This document shows, piece by piece, positions 8,628 through 18,227 of a DNA stretch of 64,000 nt (positions are counted from its first letter, which is position 1; each line of letters starts with the position of its first letter). The position numbers and the translations under genes were made by a program. Source of the DNA: Streptomyces sp. NBC_00425 (GTDB lineage Bacteria; Actinomycetota; Actinomycetes; Streptomycetales; Streptomycetaceae). The stretch spans positions 3,968,001 to 4,032,000 of the forward strand of contig NZ_CP107928.1 of NCBI RefSeq assembly GCF_036030735.1. Direction: 5' to 3'. The notes under the pieces were generated by a model. It was not told the DNA's origin, made no database searches, and was given only the letters and a program-made list of their open reading frames with translations.

Positions 8628-9593
8628 TCAACGCCGACGCAGGTCCGCAACCCTCGCCCGCTCCGCACCCGGCGCCTGCTCCCCCAGGACGGATCCGGCA
8701 CGCAGACCCGACGCGGCCCCCGGAACCTGGCCCCGCCGCGGGGCCGGCAGCGGTACGTCCCGGCGCTGTTGCTGATGGCGCGCCGGGGCCGCATCACCCC
8801 CCGGGCTTCCCGACGCCCCGGCCACGGCGATCTGCACCCCCTGGTCCGCCAGGGCCTGCAGCTCTGTGGCGGCACGGTCGTCGTGCGCGGGCGGCTCGTC
8901 CGTCACCAGGCGGGTGACGAGGTCCGTGGGCACGGTCTGGAACATGGTGTCCGTGCCGAGCTTGGTGTGGTCGGCGAGGACGACGACCTCGGCGGCCGCC
9001 TGGACGAGCGCCCGGTCGACCGACGCCGACAGCATGTTGGACGTGGACAGCCCGCGCTCGGCGGTCAGCCCGCTCCCGGAGAGGAAGGCACGGGACACCC
9101 GCAGTCCCTGGAGGGACTGTTCGGCCCCGCTGCCCACCAGGGCGTAGTTGGAGCCGCGCAGGGTGCCGCCCGTCATCACCACCTCGACCCGGTTGGCGTG
9201 GGCCAGGGCCTGGGCCACCAGAAGCGAGTTGGTGACCACGGTCAGACCGGGCACCCGGGCGAGCCGGCGGGCCAGCTCCTGTGTCGTGGTGCCCGCCCCG
9301 ACCACGATGGCTTCGCCCTCTTCCACGAAGCCCGCGGCGAGGTCCGCGATGGCGGTTTTTTCGGCGGTCGCGAGATGGGATTTCTGCGGAAAGCCGGACT
9401 CTCGCGTGAACCCGCCCGGCAATACCGCACCGCCGTGTCGGCGGTCGAGGAGTCCTTCTGCCTCCAGTGCGCGTACGTCCCGCCGCACGGTCACTTCGGA
9501 GGTCTGGACGACGCGGGCGAGTTCACGGAGCGACACGGCCCCGTTCGCTCGCACCATTTCGAGGATCAATTGACGACGTTCTGCAGCGAACAC
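8628..9593 (-). CDS. DeoR-family transcriptional regulator with long C-terminal tail
   Basis: 321 aa. The N-terminal DeoR helix-turn-helix is at about 3-57 (RRQLILEMVRANGAVSLREL, then TSEVTVRRDV), followed by the sugar-phosphate-sensing DeoRC domain (about 75-235, with GAGTTT and LADHTK-like motifs). The usual fold ends near VQIAVAG (about 250). The remaining 65-70 residues are Arg/Ala/Gly-rich and lie over the 43-bp repeat border. The GTG start at 9593 is preceded by TACTGT and 7 nt, so the transcript may be leaderless. The effector and targets are unknown. It is a candidate, among others, for control of nearby sugar or nucleoside genes. Confidence 0.85.
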   Translation of the reverse strand: MFAAERRQLILEMVRANGAVSLRELARVVQTSEVTVRRDVRALEAEGLLDRRHGGAVLPGGFTRESGFPQKSHLATAEKTAIADLAAGFVEEGEAIVVGAGTTTQELARRLARVPGLTVVTNSLLVAQALAHANRVEVVMTGGTLRGSNYALVGSGAEQSLQGLRVSRAFLSGSGLTAERGLSTSNMLSASVDRALVQAAAEVVVLADHTKLGTDTMFQTVPTDLVTRLVTDEPPAHDDRAATELQALADQGVQIAVAGASGSPGGDAAPARHQQQRRDVPLPAPRRGQVPGAASGLRAGSVLGEQAPGAERARVADLRRR

Positions 9594-9805
9594 GAAACTG
9601 ACAGTAACGCGGACGACCGTCTGCTTTCAGCTCTTTGCGCCGAATAGTAGAAGTTGTTCGCACAGAGGCACGGCGGGTGGTATAAGGCTCACTTACGGTG
9701 CCTGTGCCTCCCGCGCCGTCCACCGACACAAAGCCGACCCGCCGGTCAACTTCCCGTGACCGGCGGGGAGTCCGGCGGGTGGCCGGGGGCGATCGAAACG
9801 GACCG

Positions 9806-11245
9806 TCAGCCCTCGCCCGACGTCTTCCGGGTGTGCAGCTGCCTCGCCACCTCCGCGATCGACCCCGAAAGGGAGGGGTACACGGTGAACGCGTTCGCGA
9901 TCTGTTCGACCGTCAGGTTGTTGTCGACGGCGATCGAGATGGGGTGGATCAGTTCCGAGGCGCGCGGGGCGACGACCACTCCGCCGACGACGATCCCCGT
10001 GCCGGGCCGGCAGAAGATCTTGACGAAGCCGTCCCGGATGCCCTGCATCTTGGCGCGCGGGTTACGCAGCAGCGGCAGCTTGACGACCCGGGCGTCGATC
10101 TTCCCGCCGTCCACGTCGGCCTGGCTGTAGCCGACGGTGGCGATCTCGGGGTCGGTGAAGACGTTCGAGGAGACCGTCTTGAGGTTGAGCGGGGCCACCG
10201 CGTCGCCGAGGAAGTGGTACATGGCGATCCGGCCCTGCATGGCGGCGACGGAGGCGAGGGCGAAGATCCCGGTCACGTCGCCGGCCGCGTAGACGCCCGG
10301 GGCGGTGGTACGGCTGACCTTGTCGGTCCAGATGTGCCCGGACTCACGGACCTTGACGCCCGCCTCCTCCAGACCCATCCCCTCGCTGTTGGGGATGGCG
10401 CCGACCGCCATCAGGCAGTGCGAGCCGGTGATGACCCGGCCGTCGGAGAGGGTGACCTCGACCCGGTCGCCGACCCGCTTGGCGGACTCGGCGCGCGAAC
10501 GGGCCATGACGTTCATGCCGCGACGGCGGAAGACGTCCTCGAGGACGGCGGCCGCGTCCGGGTCCTCGCCGGGCAGCACGCGGTCACGGGAGGAGACCAG
10601 GGTGACCTTGGAGCCGAGGGCCTGGTAGGCGCCGGCGAACTCCGCGCCGGTGACGCCCGAGCCGACCACGATGAGCTCCTCGGGGAGCTCGCCGAGGTCG
10701 TAGACCTGGGTCCAGTTCAGGATGCGCTCGCCGTCGGGCTGCGCGTCCGGCAGCTCGCGCGGGTGGGCGCCGGTGGCGAGCAGCACGGCGTCGGCGGTGA
10801 GGGTCTCCTCGGTGCCGTCGGCGGCGGCGACCACGACCTTGCGCGAGCCGTCGAGGGCCTGCATGCCCTGCAGCCGGCCCCGCCCGCGCAGCACGCGCGC
10901 GCCGGCCCGGGTGACGGAGGCGGTGATGTCGTGCGACTGGGCGAGCGCGAGGCGCTTCACGCGCCGGTTCACCTTGCCGAGGTCGACCCCGACGACCCGG
11001 GCCGCCTGTTCCAGCGGCGGGGTGTCGTCGGCGACGATGATGCCGAGCTCCTCGTACGACGAGTCGAAGGTCGTCATGACCTCGGCCGTAGCGATAAGGG
11101 TCTTCGACGGCACGCAGTCGGTCAGCACCGACGCTCCGCCCAGACCGTCGCAGTCGACGACGGTCACCTCCGCGCCGAGCTGCGCGGCCACCAGGGCCGC
11201 TTCATAGCCGCCGGGTCCGCCACCGATGATCACGATCCGAGTCAC
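9806..11245 (-). CDS. lpdA: Flavoprotein disulfide reductase family NAD(P)H-quinone dehydrogenase (LpdA type)
   Basis: 479 aa from GTG 11245 (ATG 11254 is possible, but GGGAGA is better spaced for the GTG). FAD-binding GGGPGG is at 8-13; further Rossmann and dimerisation domains have TGAHPRELP, VVGSGVTGAEFA and AGDV. The redox-active site reads GGASVLTDCVPSK: the first of the two cysteines is Ser39, leaving only Cys44. This matches the mycobacterial LpdA subgroup, which reduces quinones rather than lipoyl groups (family knowledge). It is therefore not a true lipoamide dehydrogenase. It stands alone, divergent from the next gene. Confidence 0.88.
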   Translation of the reverse strand: MTRIVIIGGGPGGYEAALVAAQLGAEVTVVDCDGLGGASVLTDCVPSKTLIATAEVMTTFDSSYEELGIIVADDTPPLEQAARVVGVDLGKVNRRVKRLALAQSHDITASVTRAGARVLRGRGRLQGMQALDGSRKVVVAAADGTEETLTADAVLLATGAHPRELPDAQPDGERILNWTQVYDLGELPEELIVVGSGVTGAEFAGAYQALGSKVTLVSSRDRVLPGEDPDAAAVLEDVFRRRGMNVMARSRAESAKRVGDRVEVTLSDGRVITGSHCLMAVGAIPNSEGMGLEEAGVKVRESGHIWTDKVSRTTAPGVYAAGDVTGIFALASVAAMQGRIAMYHFLGDAVAPLNLKTVSSNVFTDPEIATVGYSQADVDGGKIDARVVKLPLLRNPRAKMQGIRDGFVKIFCRPGTGIVVGGVVVAPRASELIHPISIAVDNNLTVEQIANAFTVYPSLSGSIAEVARQLHTRKTSGEG

Positions 11246-11353
11246 GTGCTCCATTCTCCCGCACGGGACGCGGTGGTACCGCCCCGGGGCCCGTGCGGGA
11301 GCCCACGCCTGTGACGGGAGTGCCGCCCGGGGCCGCTGCCGTACTCTCCTTGC

Positions 11354-11791
11354 ATGTCGCTCTACGCCGCGTACGCCGGCAACCTCGACGCGCGGCTGAT
11401 GTCCCGCCGCACCCCGCACTCGCCGCTGCGCGCCACGGGCTGGCTGAACGGCTGGCGGCTGACCTTCGGCGGCGAGCAGCTCGGCTGGGACGGCGCGCTG
11501 GCGACGGTGGTGGAGGAGCCCGGTGCGCAGGTGTTCGTCGCGCTGTACGACGTCGCCCCCATGGACGAGGAGTCGCTGGACCGCTGGGAGGGCGTGGGCC
11601 TGGGCATCTACCGGCGTGCCCGGGTGCGGGTGCAGACGCTGGAGGGCGAGGAGTCCGCCTGGATGTACGTGCTGAACGGCTACGAGGGCGGTCTGCCGTC
11701 GGCACGGTACCTGGGCGAGGTCGCGGACGCGGCGGAATCGGCGGGCGCGCCCCACGATTACGTGATGGAGCTGCGCAAGCGGCCCTGCTGA
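11354..11791 (+). CDS. Gamma-glutamylcyclotransferase-like protein
   Basis: 145 aa. The N-terminal YAAYAGNLD matches the YGSNL-type substrate loop of the GGCT fold, and EESLDRWEGVGLGIYRR gives the conserved acidic region and following strand. The predicted reaction is cyclisation of gamma-glutamyl groups to 5-oxoproline; the substrate is not defined. No ribosome site: TACTCT, 6 nt, then ATG suggests a leaderless mRNA. Confidence 0.8.
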   Translation: MSLYAAYAGNLDARLMSRRTPHSPLRATGWLNGWRLTFGGEQLGWDGALATVVEEPGAQVFVALYDVAPMDEESLDRWEGVGLGIYRRARVRVQTLEGEESAWMYVLNGYEGGLPSARYLGEVADAAESAGAPHDYVMELRKRPC

Positions 11792-11845
11792 GCGCGGCCG
11801 CCTTCTAAACTCGGTGGGGCACAGGAACACGAACGGGAGACCGCG

Positions 11846-12127
11846 ATGACGGGCAGGACTGCGTACACCGTCTTCTACACGGAGCAGGCGGCAGCGGCGC
11901 GCGACCGACTGGACGGCCAGCAGCGGGCCGCCTTCGAGAAGGGCATCATGATGCTCGCCGCGGACCCGTTTCCCGATCTGTCCCGACCCATAAGCTCCAC
12001 CGGGGACGACCGGACGATCCGGCTGACCCAGAACATCCTCATCGAGTACACGGTCAGCGTCGGCAGGCTGTTGATCTTCATCGTCGAGGTCTTCAACGAC
12101 AGGGACATCTTCGTCACGGGTGAGTGA
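11846..12127 (+). CDS. Small RelE/ParE-like protein, function uncertain
   Basis: 93 aa, ATG preceded by GGGAGA at 6 nt. The order of a helical N-terminal half ([20 protein letters not shown]) and a strand-rich C-terminal half ([20 protein letters not shown], then [12 protein letters not shown]) recalls RelE/ParE toxin folds, but no antitoxin gene is adjacent. It sits just before the PNP gene. The toxin label is a weak fold guess; it may be a solitary housekeeping paralog. Confidence 0.7.
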   Translation: MTGRTAYTVFYTEQAAAARDRLDGQQRAAFEKGIMMLAADPFPDLSRPISSTGDDRTIRLTQNILIEYTVSVGRLLIFIVEVFNDRDIFVTGE

Positions 12128-12194
12128 CCGCCCCGGCGGTCCGGCCTCGTCGGAAACGACAAGACAACGATCGCATTCCCGTGGGCTCCGTCAT

Positions 12195-12206
12195 CTACGC
12201 GCGTAG
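12195..12206. promoter_or_regulatory. Palindromic operator in the purine nucleoside phosphorylase promoter
   Basis: CTACGCGCGTAG, a perfect 12-bp palindrome. A TACGCT -10 box (12219-12224) follows and GTG 12232 lies 7 nt later, so the operator covers about -37 to -26 of a leaderless promoter. The same palindrome recurs in the deoC and add promoters and in variant form at the transporter genes. Confidence 0.8.
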
Positions 12207-12231
12207 GCACAAACCGGCTACGCTCTCCCGC

Positions 12232-13056
12232 GTGAACGCATCTCTTCTCCCGGACGACATCCAGGGCGACCCCCACGCCGCCGCCGACGCCGCCGCCGCG
12301 CGCCTGCGCGAACTGACCGGCGCCGAGACCCACGACGTCGCCCTCGTGATGGGCTCCGGCTGGGCGCCCGCCGTGGACGCCCTGGGCGCCGCCGACGCCG
12401 AGTTCCAGGTCACCGACCTTCCCGGATTCCCGCCGCCCGCGGTGGAGGGCCACGGCGGCAAGGTCCGCTCGTACCGGATCGGCGAGAAGCGGGCGCTGGT
12501 GTTCCTCGGCCGCACCCACTACTACGAGGGCCGCGGCGTCGCCGCCGTCGCCCACGGCGTGCGCACCGCGGTGGCGGCCGGCTGCAAGACGATCGTGCTG
12601 ACCAACGGCTGCGGCGGCCTGCGCGAGGGCATGCGTCCCGGTCAGCCGGTGCTGATCAGCGACCACCTCAACCTGACGGCGACCTCGCCGATCATCGGCG
12701 CCAACTTCGTCGACCTGACGGACCTCTACTCGCCGCGGCTGCGCGCCCTGTGCAAGGAGATCGACGCCACCCTGGAGGAGGGCGTCTACGCCCAGTTCCC
12801 CGGCCCGCACTACGAGACGCCGGCCGAGATCCGCATGGCGCGGACCATCGGCGCTGACCTGGTGGGCATGTCCACCGTGCTGGAGGCCATCGCGGCGCGC
12901 GAGGCGGGCGCCGAGGTGCTCGGCATCTCCCTGGTGACCAACCTCGCCGCCGGCATGACCGGCGAGCCGTTGAACCACGAGGAGGTCCTCCAGGCGGGCC
13001 GGGACAGCGCGACGCGCATGGGGTCGTTGCTGGCCCGGGTGCTCGGCCGGCTCTGA
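12232..13056 (+). CDS. Purine nucleoside phosphorylase
   Basis: 274 aa, trimeric low-molecular-mass PNP type. It splits inosine/guanosine (and deoxy forms) with phosphate to base plus (deoxy)ribose-1-phosphate. Seen: phosphate loop GSGW (41-44), THYYEG (95-100), [10 protein letters not shown] (191-200) with the purine-site Glu, VGMST (211-215) and TNLAAG (236-241) with the base-contacting Asn. An open frame extends upstream to 12124, but it runs through the operator; GTG 12232 sits at the leaderless position. A mutase that can process the sugar phosphate follows. Confidence 0.93.
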   Translation: MNASLLPDDIQGDPHAAADAAAARLRELTGAETHDVALVMGSGWAPAVDALGAADAEFQVTDLPGFPPPAVEGHGGKVRSYRIGEKRALVFLGRTHYYEGRGVAAVAHGVRTAVAAGCKTIVLTNGCGGLREGMRPGQPVLISDHLNLTATSPIIGANFVDLTDLYSPRLRALCKEIDATLEEGVYAQFPGPHYETPAEIRMARTIGADLVGMSTVLEAIAAREAGAEVLGISLVTNLAAGMTGEPLNHEEVLQAGRDSATRMGSLLARVLGRL

Positions 13057-13063
13057 GCACGCC

Positions 13064-13085
13064 ACCGGGGGCCGCCGCCCCCGGT
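13064..13085 (+). terminator. Hairpin after purine nucleoside phosphorylase
   Basis: A 9-bp perfect stem ACCGGGGGC / GCCCCCGGT with loop CGCC, 8 bp past the stop. It may end transcription or reduce read-through into the mutase gene 127 bp on. Confidence 0.6.
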
Positions 13086-13211
13086 CCCCCAAGGGCCCCG
13101 AGCGGGCCTCGTCCTCGCACTTCCCCCGGAGGGGGACCCGGCCCGGGCCGGGCGGATCCGGCCCGAGCCGGCAGACAACCGGCGTCCACACGCAACCGGA
13201 GGGTGACCCCC

Positions 13212-14843
13212 GTGCACGACGATCTCCTCGCCCGCGCCCAGGCCTGGCTCGCGGAGGATCCCGACCCCGAGACCCGCGCCGAGCTGGCCGAGCTCCTCGA
13301 AGCCGGGGAGGCCACCGAGCTCGCCGACCGCTTCGGCGGCACCCTCCAGTTCGGCACCGCCGGCCTGCGCGGCGAGCTGGGCGCCGGGCCCATGCGGATG
13401 AACCGGTCCGTGGTGATCCGCGCGGCGGCCGGTCTCGCCGCCTACCTCGCGAAGAACGGCCAGGCCGGCGGCACCGTCGTCATCGGCTACGACGCCCGCC
13501 ACAAGTCCGCCGACTTCGCCCGCGACACCGCAGCCGTGATGACCGGCGCGGGATTCCGGGCGGCCGTGCTCCCCCGCCCCCTGCCCACGCCCGTCCTCGC
13601 CTTCGCCATAAGGCGGCTGGGCGCGGTCGCCGGGGTCGAGGTCACCGCCAGCCACAACCCGCCCCGCGACAACGGCTACAAGGTGTACCTGGGCGACGGC
13701 TCACAGATCGTGCCGCCCGCCGACGCGGGGATCGCGGCGGAGATCGACGCGATCGACTCGCTCGACGACGTCCCCCGTCCCGAGGCCGGCTGGGAGACGC
13801 TCGACGACGCCGTCCTCGACGCCTATCTGGCCCGCACGGACGCCGTCCTCGCCCAGGGATCCCCGCGCACGGCCCGCACCGTCTACACGGCGATGCACGG
13901 CGTGGGCAAGGACGTCCTGCTCGCCGCCTTCGCCCGGGCGGGCTTCCCGGAGCCGGTCCTCGTCGCCGAGCAGGCCGAGCCCGACCCGGACTTCCCGACC
14001 GTCGCCTTCCCCAACCCGGAAGAGCCCGGCGCGATGGACCTCGCCTTCGCCGCCGCCCGCGCGGCGGCCCCGGACCTGATCATCGCCAACGACCCGGACG
14101 CCGACCGCTGTGCGGTGGCCGTCCCGCACGACGGCGACTGGCGCATGCTGCGCGGCGACGAGGTCGGCTCCCTGCTGGGCGCCCACCTCGTCCGGCGCGG
14201 CGCGCGGGGCACGTTCGCCGAGTCGATCGTCTCCTCCTCCCTCCTCGGCCGCATCGCCGAGAAGGCGGGCCTGCCCTACGAGGAGACCCTCACCGGCTTC
14301 AAGTGGATCGCCCGCGTGGACGGCCTGCGCTACGGCTACGAGGAGGCCCTCGGCTACTGCGTGGACCCCGAGGGCGTCCGGGACAAGGACGGCATCACCG
14401 CCGCCCTGCTCGTCACGGAACTGGCCTCGGAGCTCAAGGAGCAGGGCCGCACCCTCGTGGACCTGCTGGACGACCTCGCCGTGGAGCACGGTCTGCACGC
14501 CACCGACCAGCTCTCGGTGCGGGTGCAGGACCTCTCCGTCATCGCCCGCGCGATGGACCGGCTGCGTGCGGCGCCCCCTGCCTCCCTCGCGGGCCTGGCC
14601 GTGACCGCGGCGGAGGACCTCACCCGGGGCACGGACCGGCTGCCGCCCACCGACGGCCTGCGCTACACGCTCGACGGCGCCAGGATCGTCGTCCGGCCCA
14701 GCGGCACCGAGCCGAAGCTGAAGTGCTACCTGGAGGTCGTCGTCCCGGTCGCCGTCCACGCCGACCTGCCGGCCGCCCGCAGCAGGGCGACCGCACTCCT
14801 GGCGGACCTCAAGCGGGACCTGTCGGCGGCAGCGGGCATCTGA
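13212..14843 (+). CDS. Phosphohexomutase/phosphopentomutase (PGM2-like, annotated phosphomannomutase)
   Basis: 543 aa. Alpha-D-phosphohexomutase fold: phosphoserine Ser147 in TASHNP, Mg loop DPDADR (294-299), sugar loop GEEALGYC-like (YEEALGY), phosphate loop PSGTEPK near the C-terminus. GTG 13212 has GGAGGG 8 nt upstream and is preferred over GTG 13203. Length and the GTAGLRG motif fit PGM2-like enzymes, some of which use ribose-1-phosphate. Next to PNP and upstream of deoC, a phosphopentomutase role (deoxyribose-1-P to -5-P) is a good inference, since no DeoB is seen here. Confidence 0.88.
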   Translation: MHDDLLARAQAWLAEDPDPETRAELAELLEAGEATELADRFGGTLQFGTAGLRGELGAGPMRMNRSVVIRAAAGLAAYLAKNGQAGGTVVIGYDARHKSADFARDTAAVMTGAGFRAAVLPRPLPTPVLAFAIRRLGAVAGVEVTASHNPPRDNGYKVYLGDGSQIVPPADAGIAAEIDAIDSLDDVPRPEAGWETLDDAVLDAYLARTDAVLAQGSPRTARTVYTAMHGVGKDVLLAAFARAGFPEPVLVAEQAEPDPDFPTVAFPNPEEPGAMDLAFAAARAAAPDLIIANDPDADRCAVAVPHDGDWRMLRGDEVGSLLGAHLVRRGARGTFAESIVSSSLLGRIAEKAGLPYEETLTGFKWIARVDGLRYGYEEALGYCVDPEGVRDKDGITAALLVTELASELKEQGRTLVDLLDDLAVEHGLHATDQLSVRVQDLSVIARAMDRLRAAPPASLAGLAVTAAEDLTRGTDRLPPTDGLRYTLDGARIVVRPSGTEPKLKCYLEVVVPVAVHADLPAARSRATALLADLKRDLSAAAGI

Positions 14844-14937
14844 CGCGCGGACACGCAAGGCGCGGCGGGCGGACGACGGCCGGCGCACCGTCGGCGCCCC
14901 CGCGCGGAAAGCAGCACCGCCGTGCGCCCGGCGGGCC

Positions 14938-16647
14938 TCACCGCACGAGAAGCAGCGCCGCCGCGACCGCCGTCGCCAGGGCCACGCCGAGGGGCCACAG
15001 GGGCCGTCCGCGGCGGTGGCCGGTCGCCGTGACGGTCGGCCGCAGGGCCGGGGTCCGCCACATGGCCGTGATCTCCGCGGCCGTCCGCTCGTACGGATGC
15101 AGCACCCCGAGCCTGTCCTCCAGCCAGGACCAGCGCGGGGAGGACACCCGCCACTCCGCGGACGCGGCAGGGTCGCCGCCGATCCTCAGGCGCGGGCCCT
15201 CGCACTTCACGATCCCGACGTCGTCCCACAGGACGTGCCGGGTCCCCCGCAGCCCGTTGAACCACAGGCCCTCCCGGTCGGCGGTGACGCGCCAGGCGAG
15301 CCGGCGCGGCACCACCAGGCCGGCGAGGACCGTGAGGACGAGGGCGTAGACGTCGCCCCACCAGCCGGACCTCAGGTAGCACGCGAGGAACAGCGCCGTG
15401 AGCGCGACGGCGGTCCGGTCGGCCCACCCGGCGCTCCAGTGCCGCACCCGCTCCGGCGCCTCGTGGTCCCGGTCCCGTTCGACGGCGGCCTCCGCGGCCG
15501 TCGTGCGCAGCCGAGCGTCCCGGGCCGCACGGACGGACTTCCGCTTCCCGGCTCTGTTCCTGCTCCGCAACGCGCCCGGGGTCATCGGCCGCACCGGCCC
15601 GAGGGACACCTCCGTCACCGGCGCCGCGCCGGCCACGGACGCGGCGGCGAGGAAGACGGCCTCGCCCCCGTCGTAGGGGATTCCGTGGAGTACCGCCTCC
15701 CGCAGCGGCCCCGCGCGCTCGGCGTCGATCCGGTCGATCAGCGCGTGCAGCTCGTTGTCGTCACCGTCGCCCTCGTCGCCGTCGTCGCCCTCGTGGCCGT
15801 CTCCCCCGTGGCCCTCGCTCCTGTCCGCGTCGGCCGCCCGGGTGGCCTTGGACCTGTACGTGGAGACCGTGAACAAAGGACGCAGCGCGGCGGGATCGTC
15901 GGCGGCGTAGACCTCGGTGTCGGCGTCGCTGTTGTCACGCACGAGGACCCGCAGCACCGGGACGGGCTCGCGGCGCAGACCGAGGGCGCGGCGGCGGCCC
16001 AACACCCCGGAGAGCATCAGGGTGATGCCCAGTCCGGCGAGACACCAGCCGGCCGCCGGGACCGCCTGCCGGGCGGCGGACCGGTCCCAGAGTCCGGCGG
16101 CGGCGTACAGCGCCCCGCCCGCGACGACCGTGCCGAGCCCGCACCACAGCAGGAACGTCCCGCGTTCCGCCCGCTCGCCTCCGGGCGTCGGCGCCGCGGC
16201 CGTCACGCCTGAGGCGGCCTCCCGTCCCGCCGCCCGCTGCCGCCGGCGCACGGTCAGCCGCAGACAGACGGTTCCCCAGACGCCCGCCAGCACGGCCACC
16301 GCGCCCAGCCGTGCGCCGAGGGCGAGGTCCCCCGCGGTCAGCACCACACCGACGGCGACGGGCCCGAGGACCGCGGCCGCCTCGGGCCGCAGCACCAGCC
16401 ACACGAGGTGCAGGGCGACCAGGGCGGCGGCCCACGCGGGCAGTGCGCCCGACGCGCTCAGCAGACCGGCGACGAGGACGGCCAGGAGCGGCAGCGCCAC
16501 GAAGGCCGGCACAGGGGGCCGCACCGGCGCCCAGCGCGGCGGCAGCGCCCGCGTCCAGTGCGCCGCCCGCTCGCCGTCCCAGGGCGGACAGCCCTCGGGT
16601 ATCGCCGCCTCCGGCAGCCGCAGCACCGCGCCGACTTCCGTACTCAT
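14938..16647 (-). CDS. Multi-span membrane protein with PH-like domain
   Basis: 569 aa from ATG 16647 (ribosome site GGGAGAG). Hydrophobic spans cluster at about 48-120 and 170-230, with another pair after residue 395 and one at the C-terminus. Between spans lies an acidic Asp/Gly-rich stretch (EGHGGDGHEGDDGDEGDGDD). A domain after the last paired spans (LAWRVTADREGLWFNGLRGT... WDDVGIVKCEG) resembles bacterial PH domains. The function is unknown; the next gene on the same strand also carries a PH-like domain, so the two may be related. Confidence 0.75.
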   Translation of the reverse strand: MSTEVGAVLRLPEAAIPEGCPPWDGERAAHWTRALPPRWAPVRPPVPAFVALPLLAVLVAGLLSASGALPAWAAALVALHLVWLVLRPEAAAVLGPVAVGVVLTAGDLALGARLGAVAVLAGVWGTVCLRLTVRRRQRAAGREAASGVTAAAPTPGGERAERGTFLLWCGLGTVVAGGALYAAAGLWDRSAARQAVPAAGWCLAGLGITLMLSGVLGRRRALGLRREPVPVLRVLVRDNSDADTEVYAADDPAALRPLFTVSTYRSKATRAADADRSEGHGGDGHEGDDGDEGDGDDNELHALIDRIDAERAGPLREAVLHGIPYDGGEAVFLAAASVAGAAPVTEVSLGPVRPMTPGALRSRNRAGKRKSVRAARDARLRTTAAEAAVERDRDHEAPERVRHWSAGWADRTAVALTALFLACYLRSGWWGDVYALVLTVLAGLVVPRRLAWRVTADREGLWFNGLRGTRHVLWDDVGIVKCEGPRLRIGGDPAASAEWRVSSPRWSWLEDRLGVLHPYERTAAEITAMWRTPALRPTVTATGHRRGRPLWPLGVALATAVAAALLLVR

Positions 16648-17258
16648 CGCCCACTCTCCCGACTCACCGGATCGCCCTGCCCCGACCACCGCGCCGGCGG
16701 ACGAACGCCGACGCCGCGGATCCCTGCACCGTGGACACCCGCCCACGCCGTGGGCGCACACCGGACCACCGCACCCCGGACCCACACCCCACGACCGGAG
16801 CCCGAAACCGAGGGGTGGCCCGAACATGCCCACCGGGGCGCAGCAGCGAGGGGTGCGCCGCCCTCGGGCCGCGCCCGGCGCCCATGACCACGCCCGAGCG
16901 CCTCGCCCGATGCCACGCCGACGGCACGGACCGCGGCCCGACGGCTGACCGCGGGCCGGGTCCCGGCCCGCCACCCCGACTGCCGCAGGGCCACACCCCG
17001 CGCCCCTCACCCCGCGTCCACCGCCACCGGGCACCTGCCCCGACCCGCAGGCCGGGCACCCGCCGGCCCGACCCGGATGCCGGCACGACACCGGCCCCGA
17101 CCCAGGACTCCCGGCACGCACTCTTCGGATCCCAGCAGACAGACCCGGCCTCGGTGCCGGTCACCGCCGCACCCACGACACGCCGAACCCGCGCCACTGC
17201 GAACCCTCGACACTGCGAACCCTCGACACGCCGCCTCCGCGGCGGCGCCGGCCCGGGC
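16648..17258. other. 611-bp spacer without a supported gene; T-poor on the + strand
   Basis: This stretch is very rich in C and A and poor in T on the + strand. Open frames exist but lack codon bias, ribosome sites or recognisable motifs. A 16-bp direct repeat, CACTGCGAACCCTCGA, occurs at 17195-17210 and 17211-17226. A small GCCGC/GCGGC stem at about 17230-17245 may end the 17259 gene. Confidence 0.5.
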
Positions 17259-18110
17259 TCAACCCACGGCCAGCAGAATCCCCAGCACCACGGCTCCCGC
17301 CGCGACCGGGCCCAGGATCTCCCAGGCCCAGCGCACGGACACCTCGCCCTGCGCGCTCTCCTCCTGCTGCCGCGCCTCCCACACCTCGCGCAGCTCGTCC
17401 ACGTCCCGGTCGCCGCGGGCGCGCAGAGGAACGTCCGCGGCAGCCGTGCCGGTCCGGCCCGGTCGGCCGCCCTTGCCCCGGGCCGCCCGCTTGCGTTCCC
17501 GCAGCGAGACGGGGATGGACCACAGCTGGAACTTCTTCCCCGACACGGCGATCGCCTCGTTGGAGTAGCCCGACCGCAGCGTGGCGACCTGCCCCCAGGG
17601 CAGCACGATCAACCGGAACGGGTTGCGCACCCGCAGCCGGTCCGGGCCCGCGTACACGGCGGGCCGCAGTGTGAAGGCGATGATCAGCGGCACGACGATG
17701 ATCAGCGTCGCGAGCGCCAGCCAGGGCGTGCGCCCCTCACCCGCGACGATCGCGTCGACGCCGAGCCAGGCGGCCAGCCCGAGCAGCGCAGCACCGGTGG
17801 CGACGCCCGCGGACGAGCGGTAGACCCGGTCCTTCGTCACGGGCTCCGGGGGCTCCTGGAACCCCGAAGCCGCCGCAGCACCCGAGTCCGCCGGAGAATC
17901 CGAGGAAGCCGCAGAACCCGAGTCCGCCGCAGAACCCGAGGCGACCGGAGAATCCGAAGCGGCCGGGGAGCCCGAGTGGGCCGGGGACTCCGGGGAGCCG
18001 GAGGGCCCGGAAGAGCCCGGCCCGGGGGTCGCCGCGGGCCCTTCGGGCTCCGGGGCGCCCGTAGGCTTCGCGGGCCGTGGCTCTGGTGACTGGTCTTCCG
18101 GGCTCGTCAT
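17259..18110 (-). CDS. PH-domain membrane protein with low-complexity N-terminus
   Basis: 283 aa. Residues 1-90 are disordered, with repeated Ser-Gly-Ser/Asp-Ser-Pro units. Two spans follow (about 105-122 and 127-145), then a PH-like domain (VYAGPDRLRVRNPFRLIVLP, then WGQVATLRSGYSNEAIAVSG) typical of actinobacterial bPH6-type proteins, a basic linker and a C-terminal span. The acidic Ser-rich head should face the cytosol. It is divergent from deoC, with 117 bp between the starts. Confidence 0.8.
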   Translation of the reverse strand: MTSPEDQSPEPRPAKPTGAPEPEGPAATPGPGSSGPSGSPESPAHSGSPAASDSPVASGSAADSGSAASSDSPADSGAAAASGFQEPPEPVTKDRVYRSSAGVATGAALLGLAAWLGVDAIVAGEGRTPWLALATLIIVVPLIIAFTLRPAVYAGPDRLRVRNPFRLIVLPWGQVATLRSGYSNEAIAVSGKKFQLWSIPVSLRERKRAARGKGGRPGRTGTAAADVPLRARGDRDVDELREVWEARQQEESAQGEVSVRWAWEILGPVAAGAVVLGILLAVG

Positions 18111-18202
18111 GGCCCCGATTGTGCCCGAAGCCCGCGATCCGCTCATACGCGGTGCCCCGGCGTGCGATGAGCGCCCGAACGGCTTCCGGGGGTGTACACC
18201 CG

Positions 18203-18214
18203 CTACGCGCGTAG
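18203..18214. promoter_or_regulatory. Palindromic operator in the deoC promoter
   Basis: CTACGCGCGTAG, identical to the PNP site. It ends 1 bp before the TATGCT -10 box (18216-18221), and GTG 18228 is 6 nt after that box. The site lies in the -35/-10 spacer (about -25 to -14), where a bound protein would block RNA polymerase. Confidence 0.85.
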
Positions 18215-18227
18215 ATATGCTCGTCTG

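Noticed and set aside
11846..12127. Complete toxin-antitoxin module
   Set aside because: The RelE/ParE-like protein has no neighbouring antitoxin-type gene; both flanking genes are metabolic.
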